From NCBI RefSeq assembly GCF_013488225.1, contig NZ_CP041240.1:124001-188000 (forward strand): a DNA stretch of 64,000 bases, in the 5' to 3' direction. The notes beneath the pieces are model-generated. The model was not told the DNA's origin, ran no database searches, and was given only the letters and a program-made list of their open reading frames with translations. The DNA comes from Sinorhizobium mexicanum. Lineage in GTDB: Bacteria; Pseudomonadota; Alphaproteobacteria; Rhizobiales; Rhizobiaceae. The position numbers and the translations under genes are program-made. Shown piece by piece: positions 56,066 to 64,000 of the stretch; positions within the stretch are counted from its first letter, which is position 1, and every line of letters starts with the position of its first letter.

Positions 56066-56761
56066 TCAAGAAACCGATCTGAGCGTTGCTTGGCATAGGG
56101 TCACAATGTCATGAACTGGGAGACCGGTTGAGCGACGTACGGCCGCCGCTGCTGGAGGAAATAGTGTACATGAGAAGAGAAGTGCAGCTATTTCGGGGTT
56201 TGACGCACGTAAGCGAGCAACGCTTGTCAAGACGTCCTCTTCTATATCAGCGACGGAAGTTGACTGTGGCGGGCAACTTGATTCATTGTGAAACAGTGCG
56301 CCTCCCTCGACTCCGCCTATCACCACGCGATGGCGGCTGGCCGGGTCTGTGATTCCGAGCCAATCGTCACGGAAAGCTCTGGCGTCGAAGGTCATCACTC
56401 CAATTTTGGCGCTTGGAGGTATCTGGCGCAGCAAAACTGGCAGAAGCATGAGGCTAGAAGTCACCACTGGAACATTGACCGCAGCGGCGATTGCCGCCTG
56501 ATATTGAATTGCACCTCCACAGTAGGAAGTAATCAAGACTGCGCCGCGTTCTACCAGCCTTTGGGCAGCGGCTTCATAGGATGCTTCCAAAGTTGTATCG
56601 CCTCGCATGACTAAGTCGAGCGAAGCTCCCCTGACTGTCTCCATCAGTACGGGCAAGCCAAAGGTTTCGGAATTGATCATGGACCCGGCTAAGTGGTCAG
56701 TTCCGGGGGGGAGTTCACACTCGACGTTGAGTACCCCAACACAGCGTTCCGTATTCATCAT
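56066..56761 (-). CDS. Asp/Glu racemase superfamily protein
   Basis: A 231-residue protein. The two cysteine sites of the superfamily are present: SYCGGAIQ near residue 80 and LFSCTLFPPAA near residue 193, with a central VVTSSLMLLPVLLRQIPPSA segment. Members include aspartate and hydantoin racemases, arylmalonate decarboxylases and EutA of ectoine use. GAGGAGG precedes the start; the ATG at 56758 is equally possible. Upstream of the aminotransferase on the same strand. A second member lies at 59053-59778. Confidence 0.8.
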   Translation of the reverse strand: MMNTERCVGVLNVECELPPGTDHLAGSMINSETFGLPVLMETVRGASLDLVMRGDTTLEASYEAAAQRLVERGAVLITSYCGGAIQYQAAIAAAVNVPVVTSSLMLLPVLLRQIPPSAKIGVMTFDARAFRDDWLGITDPASRHRVVIGGVEGGALFHNESSCPPQSTSVADIEEDVLTSVARLRASNPEIAALLFSCTLFPPAAAAVRRSTGLPVHDIVTLCQATLRSVS

Positions 56762-57429
56762 GATAACATGACCTCCTCAATTGTATTATTAAGGGTTGGG
56801 CGCCCTAGTTCGGTGCGATACCCCAGATGCGATTAGCAGGGCGCTCCCCGTGGTTGTCTGCATTTATGACCTTCCGAATTTCATGAAATGCATCCACCGT
56901 GAGAGCTAGAAGACGAGATCGTCAGAAGCAGAGCTCGGGCACAACGTGCACGTCGGCTGAGGGGCTGCAGGTGTACAACTGTCCCAGCAACCGTTTTAGT
57001 CCGGCCTATCGACTGCGGCGCTTCCCCGATATCGAGTATGTTGATACGCTCAGGTCGAATAAAAAGATCGGATCGCGGCAGCAGACGCCGTGCCTTTCGG
57101 GTTCTCCAGCCGCGATGTTGTGATCATTATTTTCTTCCCTTATGGGTGTTAATCCGCAAATCCTATCAGGCCCGACCGCGAAAATGTGCTGTTGAAATTC
57201 TGCAAGCGATGAAAATTTCTTTTTTTTTGCTGAATAGCAGGAAAAAGAGCCTCGTATGTTATCCTCGTCGTGGCGGCGGGCGACGGCCCAATGACGTGAA
57301 GGAGCTTTCAACCTGTCGCTGACGTGGCGCATCAGCTACTGCGGTGGCGACGGCAGGCGCGTCCAGTCTTCTTACGGCCTCGCCGAACTGATGGTGTTTC
57401 GCTCGGATATCTCACAGTATTTTGGGTGC
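56762..57429. other. Gap without recognisable gene
   Basis: About 670 bp; AT-rich in parts (57190-57260), no supportable frame. Promoter of the racemase-type gene presumably lies at its left end. Confidence 0.45.
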
Positions 57430-57790
57430 ATCGGGTTGAGAATCTGAGAAGTTAGGATAGGCACGGTGTGTCGCGACGCAATGCGTTTGTAGAAATCGCG
57501 CAAAGGTCCAGTTGAGCGCGCGACCGCCCACGCCGCCTCGACCAACATTCCCCACGCGTGACCTCGTCCCTGCTTCGTTATGCGACCGTGATAGGCAGGG
57601 CCCTCGCCAGATGGCGAACGCTGGGGTTGAATCGAAATAGGCAACGAGCTTTTGAGAATCGCTGAACCTACCGATGTCGCCAATTGCCGAGGCGACACTC
57701 GCAGACACGGCGACATCGATGCCAGGCAGCGTCATCAGGCGACGGATAGTGAGGTCATTGAGGGCACTGACAGAGATATCCAAAGCCTAA
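57430..57790 (-). mobile_element. IS110-family transposase remnant
   Basis: Two minus-strand frames join into an IS110 C-terminal domain. First IRRLMTLPGIDVAVSASVAS then IGDIGRFSDSQKLVAYF; after a frame change SGEGPAYHGRITKQGRGHAW and GMLVEAAWAVARSTGPLRDF. The N-terminal DEDD catalytic half is absent. It lies between the two catabolic gene groups. Confidence 0.85.
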
Positions 57791-57858
57791 CCAAGCCGGG
57801 TATCGACGCCAACACTAAAGCGATCCATGAGTGTCGCAGGGAAATTCCGGTCTCTCTT

Positions 57859-59025
57859 CTATTCTATGACGAACATTTTTCGTGGAAGCCTGCTGAAGCT
57901 CTGTGCTCCGTTATCTGTAACCCTCAGCGTTTCACTGAATACATATCCCTCCTCACGTTCCCAAATGCCAATAATGAAATGAAGAGTCGAATCGGAAGAT
58001 AAGACGCTGGTATCATCCCGCTGAAGGCTATAACCTCCTTCTGCCCAGTCAATCCCGATTCCGTATCCGATCCGCGAGCTTTTCTTAATCCCAGCAGCGC
58101 TGAAGCTCTTCCAGAACTGCTCATAGATGTCGCAGCATCTAGCGCCAGTCTTAAAAGCTGGCAGAGTTATCTCAAACGCTTCTCTAACCTTAGCGTCGAT
58201 AAACGAAAGCCGATCCGATGGCTTACCCAGAAATGCAGTACGAGACAGCGCAGTGCAATATCTCCTTTGGTAGGCGCCTGTCTCAAAGTTTGTTTGTAGC
58301 CCGTCGCGATAGACGCCGGACGACCAATACAAGTGGGGTGCGTTGGCAACGTCGCTAACGGCCATCACAGGGCCCACGACCGGCGGATTGCCCGGATAGG
58401 CCTCAGTCCCGGCCGATATCCAGCGGTTCACTTCCGCAGCGACATCAGATTGCCTGACGCCGCGGCCAATCGCACCGATTCCGGCGAGAAGCGCGTGGTC
58501 TACGATTGCGCCTGCCCTCCGCATGTACTCTAGTTCTGCCGCAGATTTGCGTGCCCTCACTGCATTGAGCCAACCACTGCCATCCACGATGTGAGTTGTC
58601 CCTAGGCCGTCGAGGAATGCACCGTAATTGTCGACTGTGAGCCCTCTAGCATTTCGCTCCAATGCGAGAGTACCACGCGACGCTCGAGACGCGATGATTT
58701 GACCAATCCTCTTCCAGACCGGCGCCTCTCCTACTCCTAACAACTCCTCATCATATGCAAGTATATTATCGTCTTCCAAGTAAACGGTACCTGTTGCACA
58801 CAGGACATCCATCTCTCGAAGGATGAGCGTTGGCCGGCTGTCCGCCAACGTGATTAGGACCCCTTGCGGAACGTAAGCTGAAAACCCCTCATATCCGGTA
58901 AGGTAAACTATATGCGATTCATTGATCAGAAAGAGGCTTTCAACCCCCCTTTCCTCCATGCGCTGCTTTACGGCCAATAAGCGAGCTTCAAACTCGTCCA
59001 CGCTAAATGCGATGTTGATAGACAC
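57859..59025 (-). CDS. M24-family peptidase-fold hydrolase, ectoine-hydrolase-like
   Basis: A 388-residue creatinase/prolidase-fold protein. N-terminal domain with NESHIVYLTGYEGFSAYVPQ; C-terminal pita-bread domain with MAVSDVANAPHLYWSSG, FETGAYQRRYCTALSRTAFL, GYGIGIDWAEGG and a tail SETLRVTDNG..SRLPRKMFV. This order matches DoeA/EutD ectoine hydrolases more than Xaa-Pro peptidases. The Asp ligands of metal-dependent M24 enzymes are not evident, as in ectoine hydrolase. GTG start at 59025 with GGAGG upstream. Last gene of a minus-strand operon with transporter, two M20 hydrolases and a racemase-type protein. Confidence 0.85.
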   Translation of the reverse strand: MSINIAFSVDEFEARLLAVKQRMEERGVESLFLINESHIVYLTGYEGFSAYVPQGVLITLADSRPTLILREMDVLCATGTVYLEDDNILAYDEELLGVGEAPVWKRIGQIIASRASRGTLALERNARGLTVDNYGAFLDGLGTTHIVDGSGWLNAVRARKSAAELEYMRRAGAIVDHALLAGIGAIGRGVRQSDVAAEVNRWISAGTEAYPGNPPVVGPVMAVSDVANAPHLYWSSGVYRDGLQTNFETGAYQRRYCTALSRTAFLGKPSDRLSFIDAKVREAFEITLPAFKTGARCCDIYEQFWKSFSAAGIKKSSRIGYGIGIDWAEGGYSLQRDDTSVLSSDSTLHFIIGIWEREEGYVFSETLRVTDNGAQSFSRLPRKMFVIE

Positions 59026-59052
59026 CCAATCCCTCCATAATGGTCATAGCTG

Positions 59053-59778
59053 TTAGCCTTCTGCGGCGGACGCGCTTATCAGCGTCTGCGCCATCAACAC
59101 AGCGTCGAAAACAGGCTTCTTTAAATGCGCTTTATACGCCGGCACAAACGCGCACAATGCGCAGCACTCCACTAGTACGGCTTCTACGCTGGAATTATCG
59201 CGGAGCTTGCCTAGAGCGAAAAGAGAGTCTTGGAGGAGCAAATCCCTGTCATAGACGCCGGTAGTTGTGATTTCGTGCCATGCACGGGAACCTTCTAGAC
59301 CACTCATTAACAACCTATCTCGGTCGAACGCCGGCCACGCAAGCTCGAGATGTGGGTCCGATAGCTTCGAGGCGTCGAAAGTTAGAATCCCGATTCGGCC
59401 TGATGCGCTGACAAGCCGATCAATGAAAGGGAGCAGTAACAAGCTCGACGTAGCAACCAGTCCGCCAACGTTCTCTCGGATTAACTTGTCAAAGGCAATC
59501 GTGTAACCACAATTGCTGATGATGAGGCTGGCCCCCTCAGCTTTCAGCGATCTCCCAGTTTCAATGAAAGGCTGTGCGAGTTGCGGGTCAGCGCTGAGAA
59601 TTGCGTCAAGGGAGGCTCCTGGAACGTTTCTATGACACGTTGGCCACGGCAATGTATTTTGATTATCAAAATCCCGCTCCATCGGAAACTCTGGGACCGG
59701 TTCATCAAGTCGCATCAGACCTACGAGCGCCCGTGGGGGGGTGTTTTCTTCAGAATCGATCATTTCCGCTAGGTCCAA
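59053..59778 (-). CDS. Asp/Glu racemase-like protein
   Basis: 241 residues from TTG 59778 directly after the upstream stop (TAATTG); the ATG at 59763 is an alternative. Superfamily features: IISNCGYTIAFDK near residue 87, VATSSLLLLPFIDRLVSASG, ILTFDAS and VECCALCAFVP near 208 for the second Cys. Resembles EutA-type proteins in ectoine catabolic operons. It may racemise or stereoselectively process the amino acid released by the neighbouring hydrolases. Confidence 0.75.
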   Translation of the reverse strand: MDLAEMIDSEENTPPRALVGLMRLDEPVPEFPMERDFDNQNTLPWPTCHRNVPGASLDAILSADPQLAQPFIETGRSLKAEGASLIISNCGYTIAFDKLIRENVGGLVATSSLLLLPFIDRLVSASGRIGILTFDASKLSDPHLELAWPAFDRDRLLMSGLEGSRAWHEITTTGVYDRDLLLQDSLFALGKLRDNSSVEAVLVECCALCAFVPAYKAHLKKPVFDAVLMAQTLISASAAEG

Positions 59779-61107
59779 TTATAAAAGTGGCCTCGGATCA
59801 TCAGAATCGACGTTTTGGCGTTGAAGACACTTTACTACGGCCCAAGTTGCCTCGGCTGCTTTTAGAACATCTGCATCAGCAACACCAAAACGAGGATTAT
59901 GAACGTGGGCTACGTTATTGGCGCTCTCATTAAAGCAACCTATCCAGAAGTACACTGAGGGAAGCGTCTCTGAGTAAAAACCGAAATCGTCTGCCCCGGC
60001 CATCGGCTTTGCGGGGTGTAAAGTGTTCTCGCCAAAAGTAGCCACAATAGTTGAACGAACCAGCTCACTGACACCTAAGTCATTGATTACCGGCGGCTCT
60101 CCCTTCGTAATAGTGAGTCGTGCTTCGCCCCGATGCATCCGAGCGATGCCGTCTGCAATTGCAAGCAGGCGCTCATGCAATGCGGTCCGCGCACTCGCAG
60201 AACGGGTACGGATTGTTCCGTTTAGCACCACGCGATCACATACTATATTCGTTGCTTCCCCGCCGTGAAAACGACCTATGGAAATGGTGGAGGCGTGTTC
60301 GGAGAAACTCTCTCTTGATACAAGCTTTTGAACTTCGTTCACAAACGAGGAGGCGATTACAATCGCGTCAACACCGAGTTCTGGCATAGCTGCGTGACTG
60401 TTCTTGCCAGTGAAGATGACCTCAAATTCATCAGCGGATTTTGATACCGGGCCGGCTAGCACACCAAACTTGCCGGAGGGTATTTCCGGATTGACGTGGA
60501 GGCCGACCGCATAATCAAACCCGTCCAAGAGGCCGTCATTCGCTACGGTTCGACCGCCGAGCGGCTCAGCCTCCTCGGCCGGCTGGAAAATTACCCTAAC
60601 TTTGCCTCCGAACTGGTGCCTGTTAGCGAGTGCAGCTAGAACCGTTCCGAAAGCGGCTGCAGCATGGGCATCGTGACCACAAGCATGCATAAGCCCCGCT
60701 GTCGTTGATTGATACTCAAGGTCAGGTCGATCCTCCTGTATCGGGAGCGCATCGATGTCTCCCCGGACAACAACATTGACAGGTACTTCGCCGTAGCCGA
60801 CGATATCAACGTAGATACCCGTGCCGTGGAAAGTCCCTACATTTCTTACACCTTCTGCTCGAAGCATCTCTAAGATCTTGGCTTTCGTCTTGTGCTCCTG
60901 GTTGGATAACTCAGGATTGACATGCATAAACCTCCTTAGCGCTATGATCTTCTCACAGCTACCTTCAGGCAGTAGGTTGGAGCGGTAGGTGTCCATTGGC
61001 GTTCCGTTTGCAAGTGCTGACAATAAGGCAGCTATTAGTTTAAACGTTTCTACTTGGAGCTGGGCGCAACTGGCTTTGGATAAGGCCGCCCCAGTACGCA
61101 ACGCCAT
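59779..61107 (-). CDS. M20-family amidohydrolase, second copy
   Basis: A 442-residue frame, or about 405 residues if started at the ATG 60996. Metal-dependent amidohydrolase of the hippuricase/N-acyl amino acid deacylase group: RRFMHVNPELSNQEHKTKAK, VRGDIDALPIQED, LMHACGHDAHAAAAFG, VIFQPAEEAEPLGG and the dimerisation-domain AAMPELGVDAI. From 61107 it overlaps the upstream gene by 68 bp but has GAGG before it; the conserved region begins later, so the start is open. Removes an acyl group from an amino acid derivative; cytoplasmic. Confidence 0.9.
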   Translation of the reverse strand: MALRTGAALSKASCAQLQVETFKLIAALLSALANGTPMDTYRSNLLPEGSCEKIIALRRFMHVNPELSNQEHKTKAKILEMLRAEGVRNVGTFHGTGIYVDIVGYGEVPVNVVVRGDIDALPIQEDRPDLEYQSTTAGLMHACGHDAHAAAAFGTVLAALANRHQFGGKVRVIFQPAEEAEPLGGRTVANDGLLDGFDYAVGLHVNPEIPSGKFGVLAGPVSKSADEFEVIFTGKNSHAAMPELGVDAIVIASSFVNEVQKLVSRESFSEHASTISIGRFHGGEATNIVCDRVVLNGTIRTRSASARTALHERLLAIADGIARMHRGEARLTITKGEPPVINDLGVSELVRSTIVATFGENTLHPAKPMAGADDFGFYSETLPSVYFWIGCFNESANNVAHVHNPRFGVADADVLKAAEATWAVVKCLQRQNVDSDDPRPLL

Positions 61108-62218
61108 GCGGAATTACCTCATCATTGAAGTCAAAGTTCGGTGAGTGCAGCGGCGAATCGTTAGTCGGACTACCGCTGCCTAGCCATGCATAGGCTCCGG
61201 GAACAACTTGAAGCATGAAAGCGAAGTCTTCGGACCCCATGCTCGGCAACGCTTGAACAATCGTCATACCATTTGCTGCTGCGACTTCCTGCGCTAAGCG
61301 CGCGCACCTGGCATCGTTAACAGTCACGGGATAACGAGGTTCATAATGGACGGTAGCTTCGCAACCATGCGCAGACGCTATATCTGTCGCGATTTTTTCT
61401 AAACGAGTTTGCAATAGCCTTCCCGGCTGCTCAGAAAACCACCGTCCGGTTCCTCGGATAGTGGTTCGATCAGGGATGGTATTGTAAGCATCACCAGCAT
61501 GAATTTGCGTGGCGGATAGAACAACAGTATCCAGCGGCGAGACATTGCGGCTAATGACACTCTGGAGGGCTGACACGACGGCGCAACCTGCTACGACTGG
61601 ATCAACACCTTGATGCGGCATTGCGCCGTGAGCGCCCCTTCCTCTAATTTCAATATCGAAAATTGAGAATGCCGCCATTATTGGACCTTCATGCGCAGCA
61701 AAGGTACCTATCGGAAGTTGAGGCCAATTGTGTATCCCGAACACAGCGTCGACAGGCAGATCTCGGAACAATCCGTCGTCTATCATGCGCCGTGCCCCGC
61801 CCTCATTTTCCTCGGCAGGCTGGAAGATAAATCGAACGGTGCCGTCGAAATCCAGTTCCGTCGCTAAGAGCGCGGCTGCGAGTAGCATTGCCATGTGCCC
61901 GTCGTGACCGCACGCATGCATCATTCCAGCTTTGCGAGACTTGTACGGGAGATCCGCCGCCTCGATCACAGGAAGCGCGTCCATATCGGCTCTCAAACCG
62001 ATCGCTCGCGAAGATGTACCCTTTGTCAGCGACCCGACAACGCCGGTACCTCCGTATCCACGATCGACCCTCAGCCCAAAATTTTGCAACTGGGTAGAAA
62101 TGAAAGCTGATGTTTGCGCTTCATTGTATGCAATTTCTGGTATCGAGTGGAGGAAATGCCTCCACTTAATGGCCTCTTCGAGCAAATTACTCGAGATCAA
62201 AGCCGGTGATATCTTCAT
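61040..62218 (-). CDS. M20-family amidohydrolase, first copy
   Basis: About 392 residues from the ATG at 62218 (MKISPALISSNLLEEAIKWR) with AGGA upstream. Complete M20D signature: RHFLHSIPEIAYNEAQTSAF, LRADMDALPVIEA, MMHACGHDGHMAMLLAAALL, IFQPAEENEGGARRMIDDG, and the terminal GSEDFAFML metal-site block. Related to but clearly distinct from its neighbour, so the pair may use two substrates or act in sequence. Follows the permease genes at about 105 bp. Confidence 0.92.
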   Translation of the reverse strand: MKISPALISSNLLEEAIKWRHFLHSIPEIAYNEAQTSAFISTQLQNFGLRVDRGYGGTGVVGSLTKGTSSRAIGLRADMDALPVIEAADLPYKSRKAGMMHACGHDGHMAMLLAAALLATELDFDGTVRFIFQPAEENEGGARRMIDDGLFRDLPVDAVFGIHNWPQLPIGTFAAHEGPIMAAFSIFDIEIRGRGAHGAMPHQGVDPVVAGCAVVSALQSVISRNVSPLDTVVLSATQIHAGDAYNTIPDRTTIRGTGRWFSEQPGRLLQTRLEKIATDIASAHGCEATVHYEPRYPVTVNDARCARLAQEVAAANGMTIVQALPSMGSEDFAFMLQVVPGAYAWLGSGSPTNDSPLHSPNFDFNDEVIPHGVAYWGGLIQSQLRPAPSRNV

Positions 62219-62323
62219 CGTACACGTCCTAATTTCATGTGCGAGGACCAAGTGTGGCTCAACTCAGTAGTGACCACAAAGTACTTGCGGGGAGCTGCGC
62301 GGTTGTCCTCCAACCTGGCTAAA

Positions 62324-62974
62324 CTACCGCCTCAACTGGTACTCAAGCGCCCTGATTGCAGCGGCGGAGCAGAGGCTAACGACGAGGAAAGCGCAGGCAA
62401 CGAGCGTGATCGGCTCAATGTACCGATAGTTGTAGTTTGCTTGTGCCAAAGCCTGCCCCATCACATCGAGAACCGTGATCGCGGATAGAATCGGCGTCTC
62501 CTTGAACATCGCGATCACGTAATTGCCAAGGGGAGGAATGATAGGGGGTATTGCCTGCGGCAGCACAATCTGAGTCCAGGTCTGACGCGGTGTCAGGTTG
62601 CAGGCCTTAGCCGCCTCCCACTGTCCAGCGGGGACATTGATGATGCCAGCTCGATAAACCTCCGAAATGTAAGTTCCGTAGTGGAGGCCAAGGCCAATAA
62701 CTCCCGCTACAAATGGAGATAATACAAATCCCAGATCGGGCAAAACGTAGAACAAGAGATAGAGCTGAATCAGCAGCGGTGTCCGCCTGATCCCCTCGGA
62801 AGTGGCGATAGCAAGCCACCTAACAAAAGCGTTCCTAGACATTTTCGCGATGGCAAACACAAGTCCGACGATCATCGCAAAAAGAGACGCTACAAGCGTG
62901 ACTTTCACGGTGACCACAAGCCCCTGCAACAGAAAAGGCGTTATCTCAGCAACAAACGTCCAATCCCACGTCAT
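62324..62974 (-). CDS. Polar amino acid ABC transporter permease (second)
   Basis: 216 residues, HisMQ/EhuD type, five to six membrane segments (PFLLQGLVVTVKVTLVASLF, PLLIQLYLLFYVLP) and the EAA loop EAAKACNLTPRQTWTQIVLP that docks on the ATPase. The ATG directly follows the TGA of the first permease. Pairs with that gene as the transmembrane heterodimer. Confidence 0.93.
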   Translation of the reverse strand: MTWDWTFVAEITPFLLQGLVVTVKVTLVASLFAMIVGLVFAIAKMSRNAFVRWLAIATSEGIRRTPLLIQLYLLFYVLPDLGFVLSPFVAGVIGLGLHYGTYISEVYRAGIINVPAGQWEAAKACNLTPRQTWTQIVLPQAIPPIIPPLGNYVIAMFKETPILSAITVLDVMGQALAQANYNYRYIEPITLVACAFLVVSLCSAAAIRALEYQLRR

Positions 62975-63652
62975 TCATGCCCCCACGGCTTGTGTGACCA
63001 TTCCCCGACCAAACATTCGCTCCAGCTTGCGAACGATTGCGATCAGAGCTGAGGCCAAGATTAGATAAGTGAAAAAGATCAACATGAACGGCAAAGCTGT
63101 TTGGCCTGTCTGCATTCTCACAGTTTGAGCTTGGAATGTTAGTTCCGTTACGGTGATCAAAGACGTAACTGCTGTGGCCTTCATGATCTCGATAGCGAGG
63201 TTCCCAAAACTAGGGAGCATGAGGACCATTGCCTGAGGAATGATCACCCACCGCATTGCCTGCCAACGGGTAAGGTTCAAGGCGATTGTGGCCTCCCTTT
63301 GGTCAGATCCGACTGCCTCGATCGCTGACCGAACCACTTCTGCGCCGTATGCGCCTCCATTCAGACCAATCGCGAGCACTCCGGCCTGTACAGGACTGAG
63401 ACTTATTCCTGTTAGTGGAAGCACAAAATAGGCTCCGAAAAGCTGTACAAATAAAGACGTCCCGCGAAAGACCTCGACATAAATGCGTGCCAAACTTCGT
63501 ATGATCAACGGCCGACCCACTAGCGCAATCCCGGTGACCATGGCCATCAAAAGCGCAAACGCGCAGCTGTAGATAGTTAGCTCGATTGTTCCTGTCGCAC
63601 CTTTAAGGATAAAGGTTGCATAGCCGATCAAATCATCAAGCTTGTCCATCAT
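62975..63652 (-). CDS. Polar amino acid ABC transporter permease (first)
   Basis: 225 residues, HisMQ/EhuC type: GATGTIELTIYSCAFALLMA, FRGTSLFVQLFGAYFVLPL, GLNGGAYGAEVVRSAIEAVG, and the EAA-type loop ATIALNLTRWQAMRWVIIPQ. Inner membrane. Located between the ATPase gene and the second permease. The substrate-binding protein is not in the window and may lie beyond 64000. Confidence 0.93.
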   Translation of the reverse strand: MMDKLDDLIGYATFILKGATGTIELTIYSCAFALLMAMVTGIALVGRPLIIRSLARIYVEVFRGTSLFVQLFGAYFVLPLTGISLSPVQAGVLAIGLNGGAYGAEVVRSAIEAVGSDQREATIALNLTRWQAMRWVIIPQAMVLMLPSFGNLAIEIMKATAVTSLITVTELTFQAQTVRMQTGQTALPFMLIFFTYLILASALIAIVRKLERMFGRGMVTQAVGA

Positions 63653-63682
63653 GCTGCCCTATCAATATTGCCAATATTTGGG

Positions 63683-64000
63683 TTAGACACGTTGTCCCGC
63701 CGCAAGCACCTTACGAAGGAAACTCTTGGTCCGCTCGTGATGAGGTGAGCGGAAAATCTCGGACGGAGGACCCTCTTCAACAACTTTTCCCTTTTCGAAG
63801 AAGAGTACTCTCTCAGCGAAGTCCTTCGCGAAGCCCATCTCATGGGTAACGAGAAGCATCGTAATGTCGGTTTCGTTTCGCAGGTCGGTGATAACGTTAA
63901 GCACCTCCTCCACCAGTTCGGGATCCAGGGCGGAAGTAATTTCGTCGAGCAACAAGATTTTAGGCTGAAGTGCCAACGCGCGAGCTATCGCGACCCGCTG
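63683..64000 (-). CDS. Polar amino acid ABC transporter ATPase (N-terminus outside window)
   Basis: C-terminal about 105 residues of an ABC ATPase: after the signature region QRVAIARALALQPKILLLDE come the Walker B Asp-Glu, D-loop SALDPELV, and the H-loop His in LLVTHEMGFAKDFAERVLFF, ending RKVLAAGQRV. The HisP/GlnQ/EhuA type by the THEMGFA motif. First visible gene of the minus-strand uptake-catabolism operon; Walker A is cut off by the window edge. Confidence 0.95.
   Translation of the reverse strand, partial: QRVAIARALALQPKILLLDEITSALDPELVEEVLNVITDLRNETDITMLLVTHEMGFAKDFAERVLFFEKGKVVEEGPPSEIFRSPHHERTKSFLRKVLAAGQRV

Overview
The window reads as accessory, symbiosis-associated DNA (plasmid or island) of a fast-growing rhizobium, most likely Sinorhizobium/Ensifer or a close relative. 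The basis is a bioBFDAZ operon with BioZ and an adjacent BioR-type regulator, a SyrB-family gene, a MucR/Ros regulator, a DctA very like the S. meliloti protein as I remember it, three UPF0262 proteins, a NopM-like leucine-rich-repeat gene, and five sequences with the full architecture of NodD-binding nod boxes. No plasmid replication genes, tRNA, rRNA or CRISPR array were seen.

Layout. 1-5.6 kb: translationally coupled biotin operon (minus strand) with its GntR regulator. 5.9-9.5 kb: MucR-like regulator and a run of small rhizobial hypothetical genes. 9.9-13.3 kb: two SyrB-type coiled-coil proteins, a frameshifted panD and a methyltransferase. 13.3-27.2 kb: a nod-box region. Five nod boxes stand upstream of a truncated LRR effector gene, a PhyH-like dioxygenase, an intact acyltransferase-SGNH protein, a decayed second copy of that acyltransferase, and an omptin protease pseudogene. 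An AbiE toxin-antitoxin pair sits between the two acyltransferase copies. 27.4-31.6 kb: debris zone with a phage-like fragment, BrnA with a nonsense-mutated BrnT, a frameshifted OmpW, an IS5-type remnant, then a NUDIX gene and an FAD monooxygenase. 32.1-41.4 kb: a two-module NRPS of about 2150 residues coupled to a MATE exporter and followed by a phosphopantetheinyl transferase. 42.2-46.9 kb: dctA with a sigma-54 promoter, tiny membrane and secreted proteins, and remnants. 47.2-52.5 kb: three UPF0262 paralogues with an MFS transporter and an AraC regulator. 52.9-64 kb: aldehyde dehydrogenase and omega-aminotransferase, an Asp/Glu-racemase-type protein, and a minus-strand catabolic operon of polar amino acid ABC transporter, two M20 amidohydrolases, a second racemase-type protein and an ectoine-hydrolase-like M24 protein.

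How it fits together. The nod boxes suggest a flavonoid/NodD regulon with targets outside the classical nod genes: O-acylation, a 2-oxoglutarate dioxygenase, an outer-membrane protease and an effector. Several targets are pseudogenes, so the regulon seems to be eroding. The NRPS-MATE-PPTase group can make and export a small peptide-like product, and the second adenylation domain lacks the usual Asp for an alpha-amino acid. The right-hand operons look like uptake and breakdown of N-acylated or cyclic amino acid derivatives feeding transamination and aldehyde oxidation; dctA supplies C4-dicarboxylates.

Limits: family names come from reading the proteins by eye, without database searches. Many frameshifts lie in homopolymer runs, so sequencing error is an alternative to real decay for the single-shift cases.
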